64,000 bases of DNA from JBBQCW01 sp038319025. Lineage in GTDB: Bacteria > Actinomycetota > Thermoleophilia > Solirubrobacterales > Solirubrobacteraceae. The stretch spans positions 124,001-188,000 of the forward strand of contig JBBQCW010000004.1 of assembly GCA_038319025.1 (NCBI GenBank). Direction: 5' to 3'. Positions 31,052-40,090 of the stretch are shown in pieces. The notes below the pieces were generated by a model. The model was given only the letters and a program-made list of their open reading frames with translations. It did no database searches and had not been told where the DNA came from. Every line of letters starts with the position of its first letter. Position 1 is the stretch's first letter. A program made the translations under genes and the position numbers.

Positions 31052-32788
31052 GTGTCCACGCCCGACCCTGACCGCGATGACTTGATCGCCGACGCTGAGC
31101 GCATGACCCGCACCGAGCGGGCGGCGCGGGAGGTGCAACTGGCTGCGCTGCGCGACGAACGGGCTGAACTGGTGCGCATGGTCCTGACGCTGCCAGAGGA
31201 CTCAGCTCGCCGCCGCCGCCGGTCACAGTCGGCCGACCAGGATTCCGGTGCCCCGGCGACGCGTGATCAAATCGTCGACGCTCTGCTGGCGCTCGCGTTG
31301 GACGCTCCCGGCCCACCGGAGCCTGACCCACCACTGGAGCGACTCCCGGCTCCGGCTCTGGCTCGCGTCGTGCGCATCGAACTGGACGATGAAGCCCCGC
31401 GGGCGTTGCTGAAGGTGCTGGCCGGCCAGGAGGCAGATCTCGTGATCGTCGCGCCGGCCGGCGCGAGGGACGCGGTGCGCGCGTTGAAGGCGGCGGCCGC
31501 TGCCCATCCGAATGCCGGCATGCTGCTCGGCGTCTCCCCGCCCGAGCGGCCGGCGTGGCTGGGCCTCCCCGGTGCCCGGTTGCTGGCGCAGGGCGCCCCA
31601 GTCACGCTCGTGACCGCTCTCCCCGCGATCGTGCCGGCGTTTGCGGTCCGGGTCGATGCGCTCAACGGCCGCGTCCCCGGCCGTCGCCGTGAGGCGCTGC
31701 GGCCGCTGCTGAGCGCGCTGGCGCAGGCGATACGGGCGGCCGGCCGCGATGTTGTGCGGGTGCCGGCGGCGCTGGTGGCCGAAGCGCCGCCTGGTGACGA
31801 CGCGGCGGTCGCCGCACTCGTCGAGAACCCGCGCGCCTTTGGGGTGATGGCACCAAGCCGTCGGGTGCTCGTCGTCCTCCCTCCGCTCGTGTCGGCCACG
31901 GCTGACGCGCACGCTGCCGGAGTGCGGTGCCTGCGAGCACTTGTGACGATGGGCATCGATGCGCACGGTTACGCCTCGGGGGAGGACATTCCCGAAGGCG
32001 TCGAGGTGGCGATGTGCAGCCTGGCGTCGCTCGAAGAGACGTTGACCGTCATCCCGCGATCCGCGCGGATCCTCTGTTCGGTCGACCGCAACCTGCCGGC
32101 CGCGGGAGCCGATCTGTCGGCTCCCGCACACCTGCTCGCCGATCCGCGGGTGCTGCCCACGCCCGTCTCAAAGCGGCTGCGCAGGCACCTGCGCGCGGAC
32201 CACGGCCTGGATTGCACGATGGTGCTTCAAGGGGTCGACGGCGCGGTATTCCGACCTGGTGGCCCCGATGACCACGACGCCGTGCACGTCGTGACGTTCG
32301 CCCGCTCACGTCCGGCTGAGCGTGTCGCACAGATCGCTGAGGCCCTGGAGGCACAGTTGGGCCAGGCGGTGACCATGTCCTCCTGGGGTGCCCCGGTGGA
32401 GGTGCTGATCGAGAACGGGGCGCCCGAAGGTGCGTGGACCGAGCGCCATCACGGTCCGTTGCGGAGCACCGACTTGGCGGCGCTTTTGCAGACGGCGGAT
32501 TTCGTGGTGGACCTTGAGCCCAACGATCCGACCGGAGAGATCCCCCTGCAGGCGATGGCGTGCGGGGCCATTCCCGTCGTTTCGCCCAAAGGCGCAGGCG
32601 CTGAACTCGAACTCGTCCTCACCGCCACGACCGCGACCGAGGCGGCCGCCGCGATCGCTCCACTGGCGGCCGACTGGCGGGGGCTGCGAGCCGCGCAGAA
32701 GGCGGCGGGCCGCGCGGTAGCCACGCGCGACGAGTTTTCCACCGCGGTCGCCCGCTACGAACTCGCCGTTCGCTTCATCGACCAGTAG
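31052..32788 (+). CDS. Divergent GT-B-like glycosyltransferase
   Basis: A 578-aa protein. A charged helical N-terminus (about 1-60) is followed by an alpha/beta domain without a clear family match (about 100-260). A GT-B-like half follows: VLVVLPPLVSATADAHAAGV, PVSKRLRRHLRADHGL, a donor-domain strand VHVVTFARSRPAERVAQIAE and ADFVVDLEPNDPTGEIPLQAMACGAIPVV, a typical donor-site helix-turn in which the usual first Glu context is GEIPLQAMACG. It is probably a GT4-type enzyme with an unusual N-terminal module. The GTG start follows TACACT at leaderless spacing. Activity and sugar are unknown, and the N-terminal part may be an acceptor or partner-binding domain. Confidence 0.72.
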   Translation: MSTPDPDRDDLIADAERMTRTERAAREVQLAALRDERAELVRMVLTLPEDSARRRRRSQSADQDSGAPATRDQIVDALLALALDAPGPPEPDPPLERLPAPALARVVRIELDDEAPRALLKVLAGQEADLVIVAPAGARDAVRALKAAAAAHPNAGMLLGVSPPERPAWLGLPGARLLAQGAPVTLVTALPAIVPAFAVRVDALNGRVPGRRREALRPLLSALAQAIRAAGRDVVRVPAALVAEAPPGDDAAVAALVENPRAFGVMAPSRRVLVVLPPLVSATADAHAAGVRCLRALVTMGIDAHGYASGEDIPEGVEVAMCSLASLEETLTVIPRSARILCSVDRNLPAAGADLSAPAHLLADPRVLPTPVSKRLRRHLRADHGLDCTMVLQGVDGAVFRPGGPDDHDAVHVVTFARSRPAERVAQIAEALEAQLGQAVTMSSWGAPVEVLIENGAPEGAWTERHHGPLRSTDLAALLQTADFVVDLEPNDPTGEIPLQAMACGAIPVVSPKGAGAELELVLTATTATEAAAAIAPLAADWRGLRAAQKAAGRAVATRDEFSTAVARYELAVRFIDQ

Positions 32789-32811
32789 TCAGAGTCGGCC
32801 ACGCTGCGGGC

Positions 32812-35556
32812 TCAGCGGTCGCGGCGCAGCAGCACGATGTCCTGCTCGGCCAGGCGCTTGGGCGTGCTCCAGCCGCCGTAGGCGATGCGATCGACGTTGA
32901 GCCCGACCCGCCGGGCGTCCGCGCGCAACCAGTCCTCGGGCACTTCGCCGAGCTGCCTGCCACCCTCTTTTGCCATGGCGATCGTGGACTCCGGCGTCAG
33001 GAGGTAGGCGGTCAGAAACACGACACCGTCGAGGCGCAACACTCGGCTGAGTTCGCCCATGAGTTCGGCTGTCTCCTCACGGCCCGTTCGGGCGACCGGC
33101 GAGGTGGCGATGATGAAATCGAAGGCACCGTCGTCGTACGTAAGGCGGTGCGTGTCGTGCCGGTCCACGTGGTCGAAGGTGAAGCGCGGATCGCGCGGTG
33201 TCAGGTGCTCCTGGCACCAGGCGATGGAGTCGAGATCAACATCAAAGCCCACGTAGGTCCCGTGGCGCAGGTAGTGCATCAGCGCCGCCGCCGTACCACC
33301 GCTTCCGCAGCCCGCATCGAGCACGTCGGCGTCAGGGTCAAGGTCGGCAAAGGCGACGAAGTGGTCGAGGAAGTCGCGGGCGATCGCCCGGTGCTCTGGC
33401 GGGCTGGGGAAGTCCGGGTCGTTGTCGACCTGCTCCAAGGCCGTCGTGAGGCGCGCCAGGCGGTGAAGGCGTTGGCGCGCAGGATCGTCCACCGCCACCG
33501 GTGAGGGCGAAGGGTCCTCGGGCGCTTGGTCTGCGGGCGTGCTCCAGCCGCCGCGCATAGGGAGACGCTGGAGCACGCGCCGCGCGAGAGCCGGCCGCGG
33601 GTCGTTGCCCGCAGGCGCCCGCGCCGGCGTCGGCGCAGACTCCGCCGTGGTCGCCGGCAGCACATTCTCGGTTGGCTCCTCGGCGCGGTTGCGCGTCAGT
33701 ACAGGAGCTTGCGCCGCCCCGGGCTCGAACGTGATGACGTCCACCGTGGTGTCGGCGCGCTCCCACGAGAGCTGCAGGCGCCCGGCTTCCAGATCGACCT
33801 CGGTCGTCAGGCCCGGCAGCGTGTCGGGGTCGAGCGGGAGGATCACCGTGGCCATGACCGCGCCGACGGCGGTCTTGCTCATCGTCCAGACATCATGGTG
33901 GGGGAACGGCGGCGGGCCGTCCATCAGCGTGTCCCGGCCGATGGTCACATCGTCATCCAGGGCTTGCAGAAAGAGGTCGCTCTCGGCGTCGCCGAAGGCC
34001 AGCTTCAGACGGATGGTGCTGCCTTCGAGGGTGGGCCCGACGTCGCCGGTCTTTGGCGTATGCCAGCGCCGCTCGTACTTTGCCGGCGTACCGTCCGGCC
34101 GACGGAAGTCGTCGATGACGATCAGGTAGGGGAACGGGGTGCGTACGTACACACAGTGGCGCAGCGCACAAGCCAGCACGTTGTAGTTGCTGATCGCGTA
34201 ACTCTCCGCGAGGTCCATCGTCGCGATCGTCACGGAGGAGCCACGGCGCAGGGCCACGAGGGTGGCGGACACTCCGTTGCCGGCACCGGCCGGCAACTGC
34301 CCGCGGTCGTCGACCATGACCAAGTTGTGGGCTCCGCTGGCGCTGCGGGAACCTTCGACCGGGTCGTTGGCCGCGCCGGAATCCAACAGCAGCGGCACGC
34401 CGCTGCCGAACAGCGTGACCGAGCCGTTGTCGGATTGGTCGTGGATCCCGCCGATGTAGCGGCCGCAGATCAGCGAGAAGCGGTGGCCCGGCGCCTCGAC
34501 ATCAGCTTCCGTGACCCAGCCCACGTCGTTGTCGACGATGAAGGCGGGAGCAATCTCCGGGGTCTGCGGAACATCGGTCGGCCAGAGCACGGCATCGAAT
34601 CGCACCGACGTCCGGAACTGGCGGTCTGAGCCCAAGCTTCCGTCCCCCCGGGTGCCCACAAGCGCGTCCCATACGGTCGCGACTTGCGCGGGGGCCAAGT
34701 CGCGGAAGACCGAGAGAAAGCCACCCAGCGCCATGCCCGGTTCCCAATAGGAGTCGCCGGCGTTCTGCAGATAACTGCCGCAGGGGAATACCTCGACTGC
34801 GTACCAGTCCGGGATCCGCGTCAGTCGGTCCAGGTACGGGTTCTGATGCGGATCGCGGTAGTCCCAGTCGCCGCGGTTGCGCAGGGCGTGCAGAAACGGG
34901 GCCAGGTTGCGCATCACGAAGCCGCAGTAGGTGAGGCCCTCCCGGGTCATGCCGGTGTCGGTGATGCCGTCGCGGAAAAACGTCAGCGTGCGTTGCCGGG
35001 CGGCGGCGAGCCAGGCCGGAGCATCCGGCTCCTCGCTGACCATGCCGGCGCAGCCGAGGGCGGCGAAACACACGGCGCTCTGGTTCCAGGCGTTGCGTTT
35101 GAGGATGTCCTCGCCCCACTGCTCCCGCTGGGCACTTGCCCACAATTCCCCCGCGGTGGCGGCGATGGCCTGCTCGAGCAGATCGCGGGAGTGCTCGGTC
35201 CCGCCAAGCTCCCAGGCCACGCACAGGCCTACGAGAACGTACGCCTGGTGGGCTTCGCTGGGCAACCGCGGATGGCGCAAAGCGCTGTCGGCGACGGCCA
35301 TCGCCACCCCGTCGATGTATCCGAGCAGGCGGCGGTCGCCACCGAGGCGGTACGCCAGGGCGGCCTCGCACAGGATCGCTTGGATCTGAAAGAGGTTGCT
35401 GGCCACTCCGAGATGCAACGGATCGGCCCAGTGGCTGTTGGGCTGAACCAGTTCGGCCGTGCGCATCCGCAACTGCTCGGTCGACGGGTCTTTTGCTTTC
35501 CAGCGGGCTTTGGCGGCGGCGAGTTCATCAGCCGTCGCAAGCGGGAAGCCGGACAC
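32812..35556 (-). CDS. Heparinase II/III-like domain fused to a SAM methyltransferase
   Basis: About 914 aa. Residues about 20-310 look like an alpha/alpha toroid (HWADPLHLGVASNLFQIQAI; WNQSAVCFAALGCAG). About 350-620 is a heparinase II/III-like beta domain with the signature ICGRYIGGIHDQSDNGSVTL and VPLLLDSGAAN. After a Pro/Ala linker (about 640-710) comes a methyltransferase (VLDAGCGSGGTAAALM near 743; YVGFDVDLDSIAWCQEHL; FDFIIATSPVARTGREE). Heparinase II/III proteins are polysaccharide lyases acting on uronic-acid and often sulfated glycans, normally outside the cytoplasm. No signal peptide is seen and the methyltransferase needs cytoplasmic SAM, so its role may be non-lytic. GTG 35556 follows TATGAT by 6 nt; the frame is open to 35754. 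Confidence 0.85.
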   Translation of the reverse strand: MSGFPLATADELAAAKARWKAKDPSTEQLRMRTAELVQPNSHWADPLHLGVASNLFQIQAILCEAALAYRLGGDRRLLGYIDGVAMAVADSALRHPRLPSEAHQAYVLVGLCVAWELGGTEHSRDLLEQAIAATAGELWASAQREQWGEDILKRNAWNQSAVCFAALGCAGMVSEEPDAPAWLAAARQRTLTFFRDGITDTGMTREGLTYCGFVMRNLAPFLHALRNRGDWDYRDPHQNPYLDRLTRIPDWYAVEVFPCGSYLQNAGDSYWEPGMALGGFLSVFRDLAPAQVATVWDALVGTRGDGSLGSDRQFRTSVRFDAVLWPTDVPQTPEIAPAFIVDNDVGWVTEADVEAPGHRFSLICGRYIGGIHDQSDNGSVTLFGSGVPLLLDSGAANDPVEGSRSASGAHNLVMVDDRGQLPAGAGNGVSATLVALRRGSSVTIATMDLAESYAISNYNVLACALRHCVYVRTPFPYLIVIDDFRRPDGTPAKYERRWHTPKTGDVGPTLEGSTIRLKLAFGDAESDLFLQALDDDVTIGRDTLMDGPPPFPHHDVWTMSKTAVGAVMATVILPLDPDTLPGLTTEVDLEAGRLQLSWERADTTVDVITFEPGAAQAPVLTRNRAEEPTENVLPATTAESAPTPARAPAGNDPRPALARRVLQRLPMRGGWSTPADQAPEDPSPSPVAVDDPARQRLHRLARLTTALEQVDNDPDFPSPPEHRAIARDFLDHFVAFADLDPDADVLDAGCGSGGTAAALMHYLRHGTYVGFDVDLDSIAWCQEHLTPRDPRFTFDHVDRHDTHRLTYDDGAFDFIIATSPVARTGREETAELMGELSRVLRLDGVVFLTAYLLTPESTIAMAKEGGRQLGEVPEDWLRADARRVGLNVDRIAYGGWSTPKRLAEQDIVLLRRDR

Positions 35557-35562
35557 CTGGCC

Positions 35563-35568
35563 ATCATA
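35563..35568 (-). promoter_or_regulatory. Putative -10 box for the heparinase-methyltransferase gene
   Basis: On the minus strand TATGAT is followed by 6 nt and GTG 35556. This decides the start, which otherwise could lie up to 66 codons upstream. Confidence 0.55.
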
Positions 35569-35593
35569 GGTCGGGTCGCCTGCGGCTACGACA

Positions 35594-35599
35594 TAGACT
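35594..35599 (+). promoter_or_regulatory. Putative -10 box for the 35606 methyltransferase
   Basis: TAGACT is followed by 6 nt and ATG 35606. It is divergent from the TATGAT box 25 bp away on the other strand. Confidence 0.55.
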
Positions 35600-35605
35600 C
35601 GGGCG

Positions 35606-36400
35606 ATGCGGAAGCGGCGAGGGCGCGAGGTGCGCCCCGAACAGGTGTTCCACCAGTTGGCGGCGAACGAGATCGAGGAGTTGCGCGAGTACATCGTCCA
35701 CCGCTCCGGAGCGCTTGATCGCGATCTGCTTCCGTTCGGCGATCCGGCCGACAAGGACGTCCTGGTGTTTGGTTCTGGCTACGGCGCCGACGCGCTGTGG
35801 GCGGCCAAGCGGGGCGCGAGATCCATCGTGGCCACCGACACGAGCAGGGGCTTGTCCCCGGTTCCGTTTGAGCAGGCACTGGATCAGCTGGAAATCAAGT
35901 ATGAGAACTACGAGTTCCGGCGCGAGGACGTGTATGAGACGGCCGTATCGGGCGATACGTTCGACCTCGTCATCTCCAACGGGACGTTCGAGCACGTGCA
36001 CGACCTTAAGGGCGTGCTGAGCGCGTTTCGGCCCATGATGCGGCCCGGCGGGCGCATCGCGATCTTCGCCGACGGACTGTGGTACTCGTCGATCGGCGGG
36101 CACCTCGGTCGCGGCCCGTGGGAGCACCTGTGGGCCGAGCTTCCCGAGCTGAAGGCCAACCTGCCCGGCAACCGGTGGGCGGTGTACCGCGAGCAGCTCA
36201 ACCGGATGACCGCGGTCGACTTCCTGGAGGCTGTTCGGAGCGTCGGCATGCTGATCCTGCAGATGCGGTTGAACGGAGATCCGAACGTGGCTCGGCTGCC
36301 CGCTCTGTCGCCGCGCATCCAGGCCGTCACGCCCGTATCCCCCGCGGACTTGTCAGTGGTCTCGATCGGCTGCGAGCTCTGTTTCCTGGAGAACCTCTAG
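35606..36400 (+). CDS. SAM-dependent methyltransferase
   Basis: A 264-aa protein. VLVFGSGYGADALWAAKRGA is the glycine-rich SAM loop, IVATDTSRGLSPVPFEQAL motif II, FDLVISNGTFEHVHDLKGVL the motif IV region, and MRPGGRIAIFADGLWYSSIG the late strand. The N-terminal RPEQVFHQLAANEIEELREY is a helical cap. The start is supported by TAGACT at leaderless spacing. The 3' end overlaps the convergent GT gene by 48 bp, an unusually deep overlap. The enzyme probably modifies a sugar or lipid carrier intermediate; substrate unknown. Confidence 0.85.
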   Translation: MRKRRGREVRPEQVFHQLAANEIEELREYIVHRSGALDRDLLPFGDPADKDVLVFGSGYGADALWAAKRGARSIVATDTSRGLSPVPFEQALDQLEIKYENYEFRREDVYETAVSGDTFDLVISNGTFEHVHDLKGVLSAFRPMMRPGGRIAIFADGLWYSSIGGHLGRGPWEHLWAELPELKANLPGNRWAVYREQLNRMTAVDFLEAVRSVGMLILQMRLNGDPNVARLPALSPRIQAVTPVSPADLSVVSIGCELCFLENL

Positions 36401-37630
36401 CCGCCCATAGGCGGTAAGCAGCACGAGCCGGTCGTCCTCCCAGGTCGGCGTCCGGATGCCCCCGGGGGAGGCGGTGCGGCGGGCAGCGGCGAGGATGCCG
36501 GCGGCCACGGCGGCCGGCTCCAGGGCGACGACGATCCCGAGGTCGTGCTCGCGCACGAACGGGCCCTGGACGGGGAGGTCGCTGGCCACCACGGGCAGGC
36601 CGGCGGCGGCGTATTCGAAGAGCTTGTTGGGAAGGGTCAGCTCGTAACTGCGGCAGATCGGTTCGATCAGTGACAGCCCGACGTCCGCATCGGCGATCGC
36701 CGCGACGAGGGCGTCCGGAGCGACGGAGCCGGGGATTTCCACGCGCTCGGCGATTCCGAGGCGCGCGGCGGCGGCGTGCAGGGCGGCTGTGACCGCCGGG
36801 CTGCCTGGCCCCACGAGGCGCAGCCGGCCGCCAGGAACCTGGGCGATCGCGGCGATGGCCAACTCCAGCCCGCGCCCGGGCAGGAGCCCGCCCACGTAGA
36901 CGGCGGTCGGCCCGGCGCCCGGGGCCAGAGGCGTGTGCGGCCTCTGGGCGCCGGTCGCGGCCGGGATGTTGCGCACCACCGGCGGCGTGGGGATGCGGTA
37001 TCGGCGAGCCATCTCGGCGGCGTAGCCCGGGCTTGCGGTGATGACGGCATCCGCCAGGCGCACGAGGAGCCACTCCTGGGTGAGCAGGACCCACCGGTGC
37101 TCCCAGCGCCCGTTGCGGTCGGGCCACAGCTCATGGGCGTCGTAGACGAGGCGTGCGCCGGTGGTGCGGGCGAGCAGCAGGCCGGCCCACATCGTGTTGA
37201 GGTCGTTGGCGTGCACCAGCGTCGGTCGTACATGCCGCCCGGCCCGGACGGCCCGCAGCTGCCACAGCGCTCCGCCCAGCACGCGTGCCAGCCGACGCAG
37301 GCCTCGCGGGGGTGAGGCGCCGGTCGCGAACACGGGGGCATCGGAAGCCGCCGCTGATGCGGGCGCGGCCGGAGCGCCTGCGGGCACGGTGCGGCCATGA
37401 GCCGCCCCGCCGCCCGGTCGCGGAAGCGCCGCGGACACGCGCACCACATGCACTCCGCCGACCGACGCGGCGCCCGCGCCGGTGTCGGCGGTGGCCGCGC
37501 CGACGATCAGCGGCGCCAACCCCGTCAGCTCCATGGTGCGCGCCGCACGCAGGACGCGGGCGTCGTGGCTGACGCCGTTGCGGACGAGCAGGACGGCGGC
37601 AGGGCGCTCAGGCGTCGGCGAGCGCGACAT
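36353..37630 (-). CDS. GT4-family glycosyltransferase
   Basis: A 425-aa GT-B enzyme. The N-terminal domain starts AAVLLVRNGVSHDARVLRAA and contains TLVHANDLNTMWAGLLLA and ARLVYDAHELWPDRNGRW. The C-terminal donor domain has AVYVGGLLPGRGLELAIAAI, RLRLVGPGSPAV and the donor site ICRSYELTLPNKLFEYAAAG. An Ala/Pro-rich insert lies around 75-110. ATG 37630 (MSRSPTPERPAAV) is chosen from homology. It overlaps the end of the upstream paralogous GT gene by 23 bp, so the two are translationally coupled. The two proteins share the V(S/V)HD(A/S)RV start and the (E/L)L(A/T)LPNK(L/V)FEY motif and look like an old duplication. Confidence 0.88.
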   Translation of the reverse strand: MSRSPTPERPAAVLLVRNGVSHDARVLRAARTMELTGLAPLIVGAATADTGAGAASVGGVHVVRVSAALPRPGGGAAHGRTVPAGAPAAPASAAASDAPVFATGASPPRGLRRLARVLGGALWQLRAVRAGRHVRPTLVHANDLNTMWAGLLLARTTGARLVYDAHELWPDRNGRWEHRWVLLTQEWLLVRLADAVITASPGYAAEMARRYRIPTPPVVRNIPAATGAQRPHTPLAPGAGPTAVYVGGLLPGRGLELAIAAIAQVPGGRLRLVGPGSPAVTAALHAAAARLGIAERVEIPGSVAPDALVAAIADADVGLSLIEPICRSYELTLPNKLFEYAAAGLPVVASDLPVQGPFVREHDLGIVVALEPAAVAAGILAAARRTASPGGIRTPTWEDDRLVLLTAYGRLEVLQETELAADRDH

Positions 37631-38789
37631 ACGCGTCCTCCAACCGTCGGCGCTCCTGCTCCCAGGAGAGCGCCCGGGAGGCGGCGGCCACGCGCGCGCG
37701 CAAGCCCGCGTCCGTGCGCGCGGCCAACACCGCCCGCAGCCCTGCCCCGATGGCCGCCGGATCGTCCTGCGCGACGGCCTGGCCCACTCCGTACGTCCGT
37801 ACCAGGCCCGCGATCTCCGGCAGGTCGCTGACGACCACGGGGAGCCCGGCCGTGAGGTACTCGAAGACTTTGTTGGGCAGAGCCAGGCGATGGTTCTCGC
37901 ACGTGTCCTGCAGCAGGCTGACGCCCACGTCGGCCTGCGCGGTGATGGCCAGCAGGTCGGCCAGCGCCACGGCGGGTACGCGGTGGACGCGATCGGCGAG
38001 GCCCAGGCTTTCGGCGATCGCATCGATCTGCGCCTCAGCCGGCGCCTCGCCATCGCCCAGGAATACGAGGTGGGCGTCAGGCACGTAGGCCATGGCCCGC
38101 ACGAGTATGTCGCCCCCGCGCGCCTGTGCCGGGGCACCCTGATGCAGCACGATCGGCGCCTCGGCGAGGCCGGGGAGCGCCCGCAGGTCCAGCACCGGTG
38201 TGCGGCCGTCCGGAGGCGGCAGGGCGCAGACGTTGCGCAGCACGATCGGCCTCGTGCGCATCTTGTACTTCGCCCGGAGCCGGTCGGCGATCCCGTCGCT
38301 CACGGTGATCGTCACCGCCGCCCGCGGGATCCCGACACGCTCGATTCCCGCCACGAAGAGCGCCCAGGTGCGCTCGCGGTAGGGGACGCTCGTCGCCAGC
38401 TCGTGTGTGTCGTAGACCAGGCGGGCGCCTGTGCGCCGTGCGGCGATCACGCCCGGCAGCAGCATCGCGGCGTCGTGGGCGTGGATCACGTCAGGCTGCG
38501 TCGCCACTGCGGCGCGCACGAAGGAGGCTGCGAAGGCCGAGCGGTAGACGGCCGTGGGCAGTCGTTCGCGCAACCAGGGCGCAGGCAACGCCGATGCTCG
38601 GCTGAAGCCGTCCAGCCGCTCACCCCCCGCTACGACGGGGGCCAACTCCAGCACCGTGACTTCATGCCCGGCCCGCGCCAACGCGGCGGCTTCGCGCCGC
38701 ACGCGCGAGTCATGGACCACCGTCTTGTGCAGCAGCATGGTGACGCGCAGCGGGCGCGCTGCGGTGCCGTCATGTGTTGCTGCGACCAC
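37608..38789 (-). CDS. GT4-family glycosyltransferase
   Basis: A 393-aa GT-B enzyme. VTMLLHKTVVHDSRVRREAA opens the N-terminal domain, with DVIHAHDAAMLLPGVIAARR and ARLVYDTHELATSVPYRERT. The donor domain has PIVLHQGAPAQARGGDILV, HLVFLGDGEAPAEAQIDAIA and NHRLALPNKVFEYLTAGLPV. GTG 38789 is chosen because TAGCCT lies 7 nt upstream; ATG further in (MLLHKTV) is an alternative if the leaderless signal is wrong. It heads a two-gene operon with the downstream GT. Tandem GT4 enzymes of this kind usually add successive sugars of a repeat unit. Confidence 0.88.
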   Translation of the reverse strand: MVAATHDGTAARPLRVTMLLHKTVVHDSRVRREAAALARAGHEVTVLELAPVVAGGERLDGFSRASALPAPWLRERLPTAVYRSAFAASFVRAAVATQPDVIHAHDAAMLLPGVIAARRTGARLVYDTHELATSVPYRERTWALFVAGIERVGIPRAAVTITVSDGIADRLRAKYKMRTRPIVLRNVCALPPPDGRTPVLDLRALPGLAEAPIVLHQGAPAQARGGDILVRAMAYVPDAHLVFLGDGEAPAEAQIDAIAESLGLADRVHRVPAVALADLLAITAQADVGVSLLQDTCENHRLALPNKVFEYLTAGLPVVVSDLPEIAGLVRTYGVGQAVAQDDPAAIGAGLRAVLAARTDAGLRARVAAASRALSWEQERRRLEDAYVALADA

Positions 38790-38796
38790 GCGGTCG

Positions 38797-38802
38797 AGGC
38801 TA
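38797..38802 (-). promoter_or_regulatory. Putative -10 box for the tandem GT operon
   Basis: On the minus strand TAGCCT is followed by 7 nt and GTG 38789. Confidence 0.45.
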
Positions 38803-38850
38803 GTAGATCCCGCCTGCGGGCCGCAAACTCGCTCAGCACGGGCCACGACG

Positions 38851-38856
38851 TACGAT
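38851..38856 (+). promoter_or_regulatory. Putative -10 box for the nucleotide-sugar dehydrogenase gene
   Basis: TACGAT is followed by 6 nt and ATG 38863. There is no Shine-Dalgarno sequence. Confidence 0.5.
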
Positions 38857-38862
38857 GTGGCC

Positions 38863-40089
38863 ATGTCGGTGGGGGTCGTCGGGCTTGGGTACGTCGGGCT
38901 GCCGTTGGCGGTGGCCTTTGCCGACGCCGGGGTCGACGTCGTCGCCTACGACATCGCGCCCTCCGTGATCGCCGGCCTCCGTGACGGCGCATCCCACATC
39001 GAGGACGTGTCCGACGGGGCGCTGGCCGCCGCCGGCCGGTGCATCACACCCACCGGGGACGCCGCCGATCTGGCGAGGTGTGAGGCGATCGTCATCTGCG
39101 TCCCCACGCCGCTGACCCGCAATCGCGAGCCGGATCTGCGACCGCTAGACGGCGCTGCCCTGGCGATCGCTCCCTACGTGCGGGTCGGCGACCTCGTCGT
39201 CCTGGAATCGACCACGTACCCCGGCACGACCCGGGAGCGGCTCGTACCACTGCTCGAGGCCGGCAGCGGCCTGCGAGCCGGCACCGACTTCGCGGTCGCC
39301 TACTCCCCGGAGCGCGTGGACCCTGGCCGCACCGACCACACGTTGCGCACCACGCCCAAGCTCGTCGGTGGCGTGACGCCCGCCTGTGCCACCCAGGCCC
39401 AGGCGTTGTACGCGTCGGTCTGCGACACCGTGGTCACGCTGTCTTCCCCGGACGCGGCGGAGATGGCCAAGCTGCTGGAGAACATCTTCCGGTCGGTCAA
39501 CATCGCGCTGGTCAACGAGATGGGGATGCTCGCCGAGCGGATGGGTATCGACATCTGGGAGGTCGTGGACGCGGCGGCGACCAAGCCCTACGGCTTCATG
39601 TCGTTCGAGCCCGGCCCCGGCATGGGCGGGCATTGTCTTCCGGTGGACCCGTTCTATCTCGCCTGGCGTGCCCGCGAGTTCGACACCACGGCCGAGTTCG
39701 TCGAACTGGCCGGCCGGATCAACCAGCAGATGCCCCACGAGTGCGTGCGCCGCGCCGAGCGCCTGCTCAACGAGGCCGGCCGGGCCGTGCGGGGCTCACG
39801 GGTGGCGGTCGTCGGCGTCAGCTACAAGGCCGGGGTGGGCGACGTCCGTGAATCGCCGGCTCTGAAGATCATCGGGCTGCTCGAAGAGCTGGGTGCCGAG
39901 GTCGTCTACCACGACCCGTACGTGTCGACGATCCCGAGCCTGGGCCTGCACGGCCTGGGCCTCGACGAGGCGCTCGACGGCGCCGACCTGGCGGTGATCC
40001 TTACCGCCCACCCGGGCGTCGATCATGCGCACGTGGCGGCGCAGGCACCGTTGACGCTGGACCTGCGCGGCGTCACCCGGGAGCGGTAG
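38863..40089 (+). CDS. UDP-sugar 6-dehydrogenase (WbpA/UDP-GlcNAc dehydrogenase-like)
   Basis: A 408-aa NAD-dependent dehydrogenase that oxidises C6 of a UDP-hexose to a uronic acid, giving an acidic sugar donor. The Rossmann motif VGLGYVGLPLAVAFADAG is at the N-terminus. VICVPTPLTRNREPDL, LVVLESTTYPGTTRERL and the catalytic-cysteine motif GPGMGGHCLPVDPFYLAWRA (about 250-270) follow. The C-terminal domain has VAVVGVSYKAGVGDVRESPA. The PxDPFYL..(K/R)ARE form favours the UDP-N-acetylglucosamine 6-dehydrogenase (WbpA) branch over UDP-glucose dehydrogenase, but this is not certain. ATG 38863 follows a TACGAT box. Uronic acids in the product would make it anionic even without sulfate. Confidence 0.92.
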   Translation: MSVGVVGLGYVGLPLAVAFADAGVDVVAYDIAPSVIAGLRDGASHIEDVSDGALAAAGRCITPTGDAADLARCEAIVICVPTPLTRNREPDLRPLDGAALAIAPYVRVGDLVVLESTTYPGTTRERLVPLLEAGSGLRAGTDFAVAYSPERVDPGRTDHTLRTTPKLVGGVTPACATQAQALYASVCDTVVTLSSPDAAEMAKLLENIFRSVNIALVNEMGMLAERMGIDIWEVVDAAATKPYGFMSFEPGPGMGGHCLPVDPFYLAWRAREFDTTAEFVELAGRINQQMPHECVRRAERLLNEAGRAVRGSRVAVVGVSYKAGVGDVRESPALKIIGLLEELGAEVVYHDPYVSTIPSLGLHGLGLDEALDGADLAVILTAHPGVDHAHVAAQAPLTLDLRGVTRER

Positions 40090-40090
40090 T

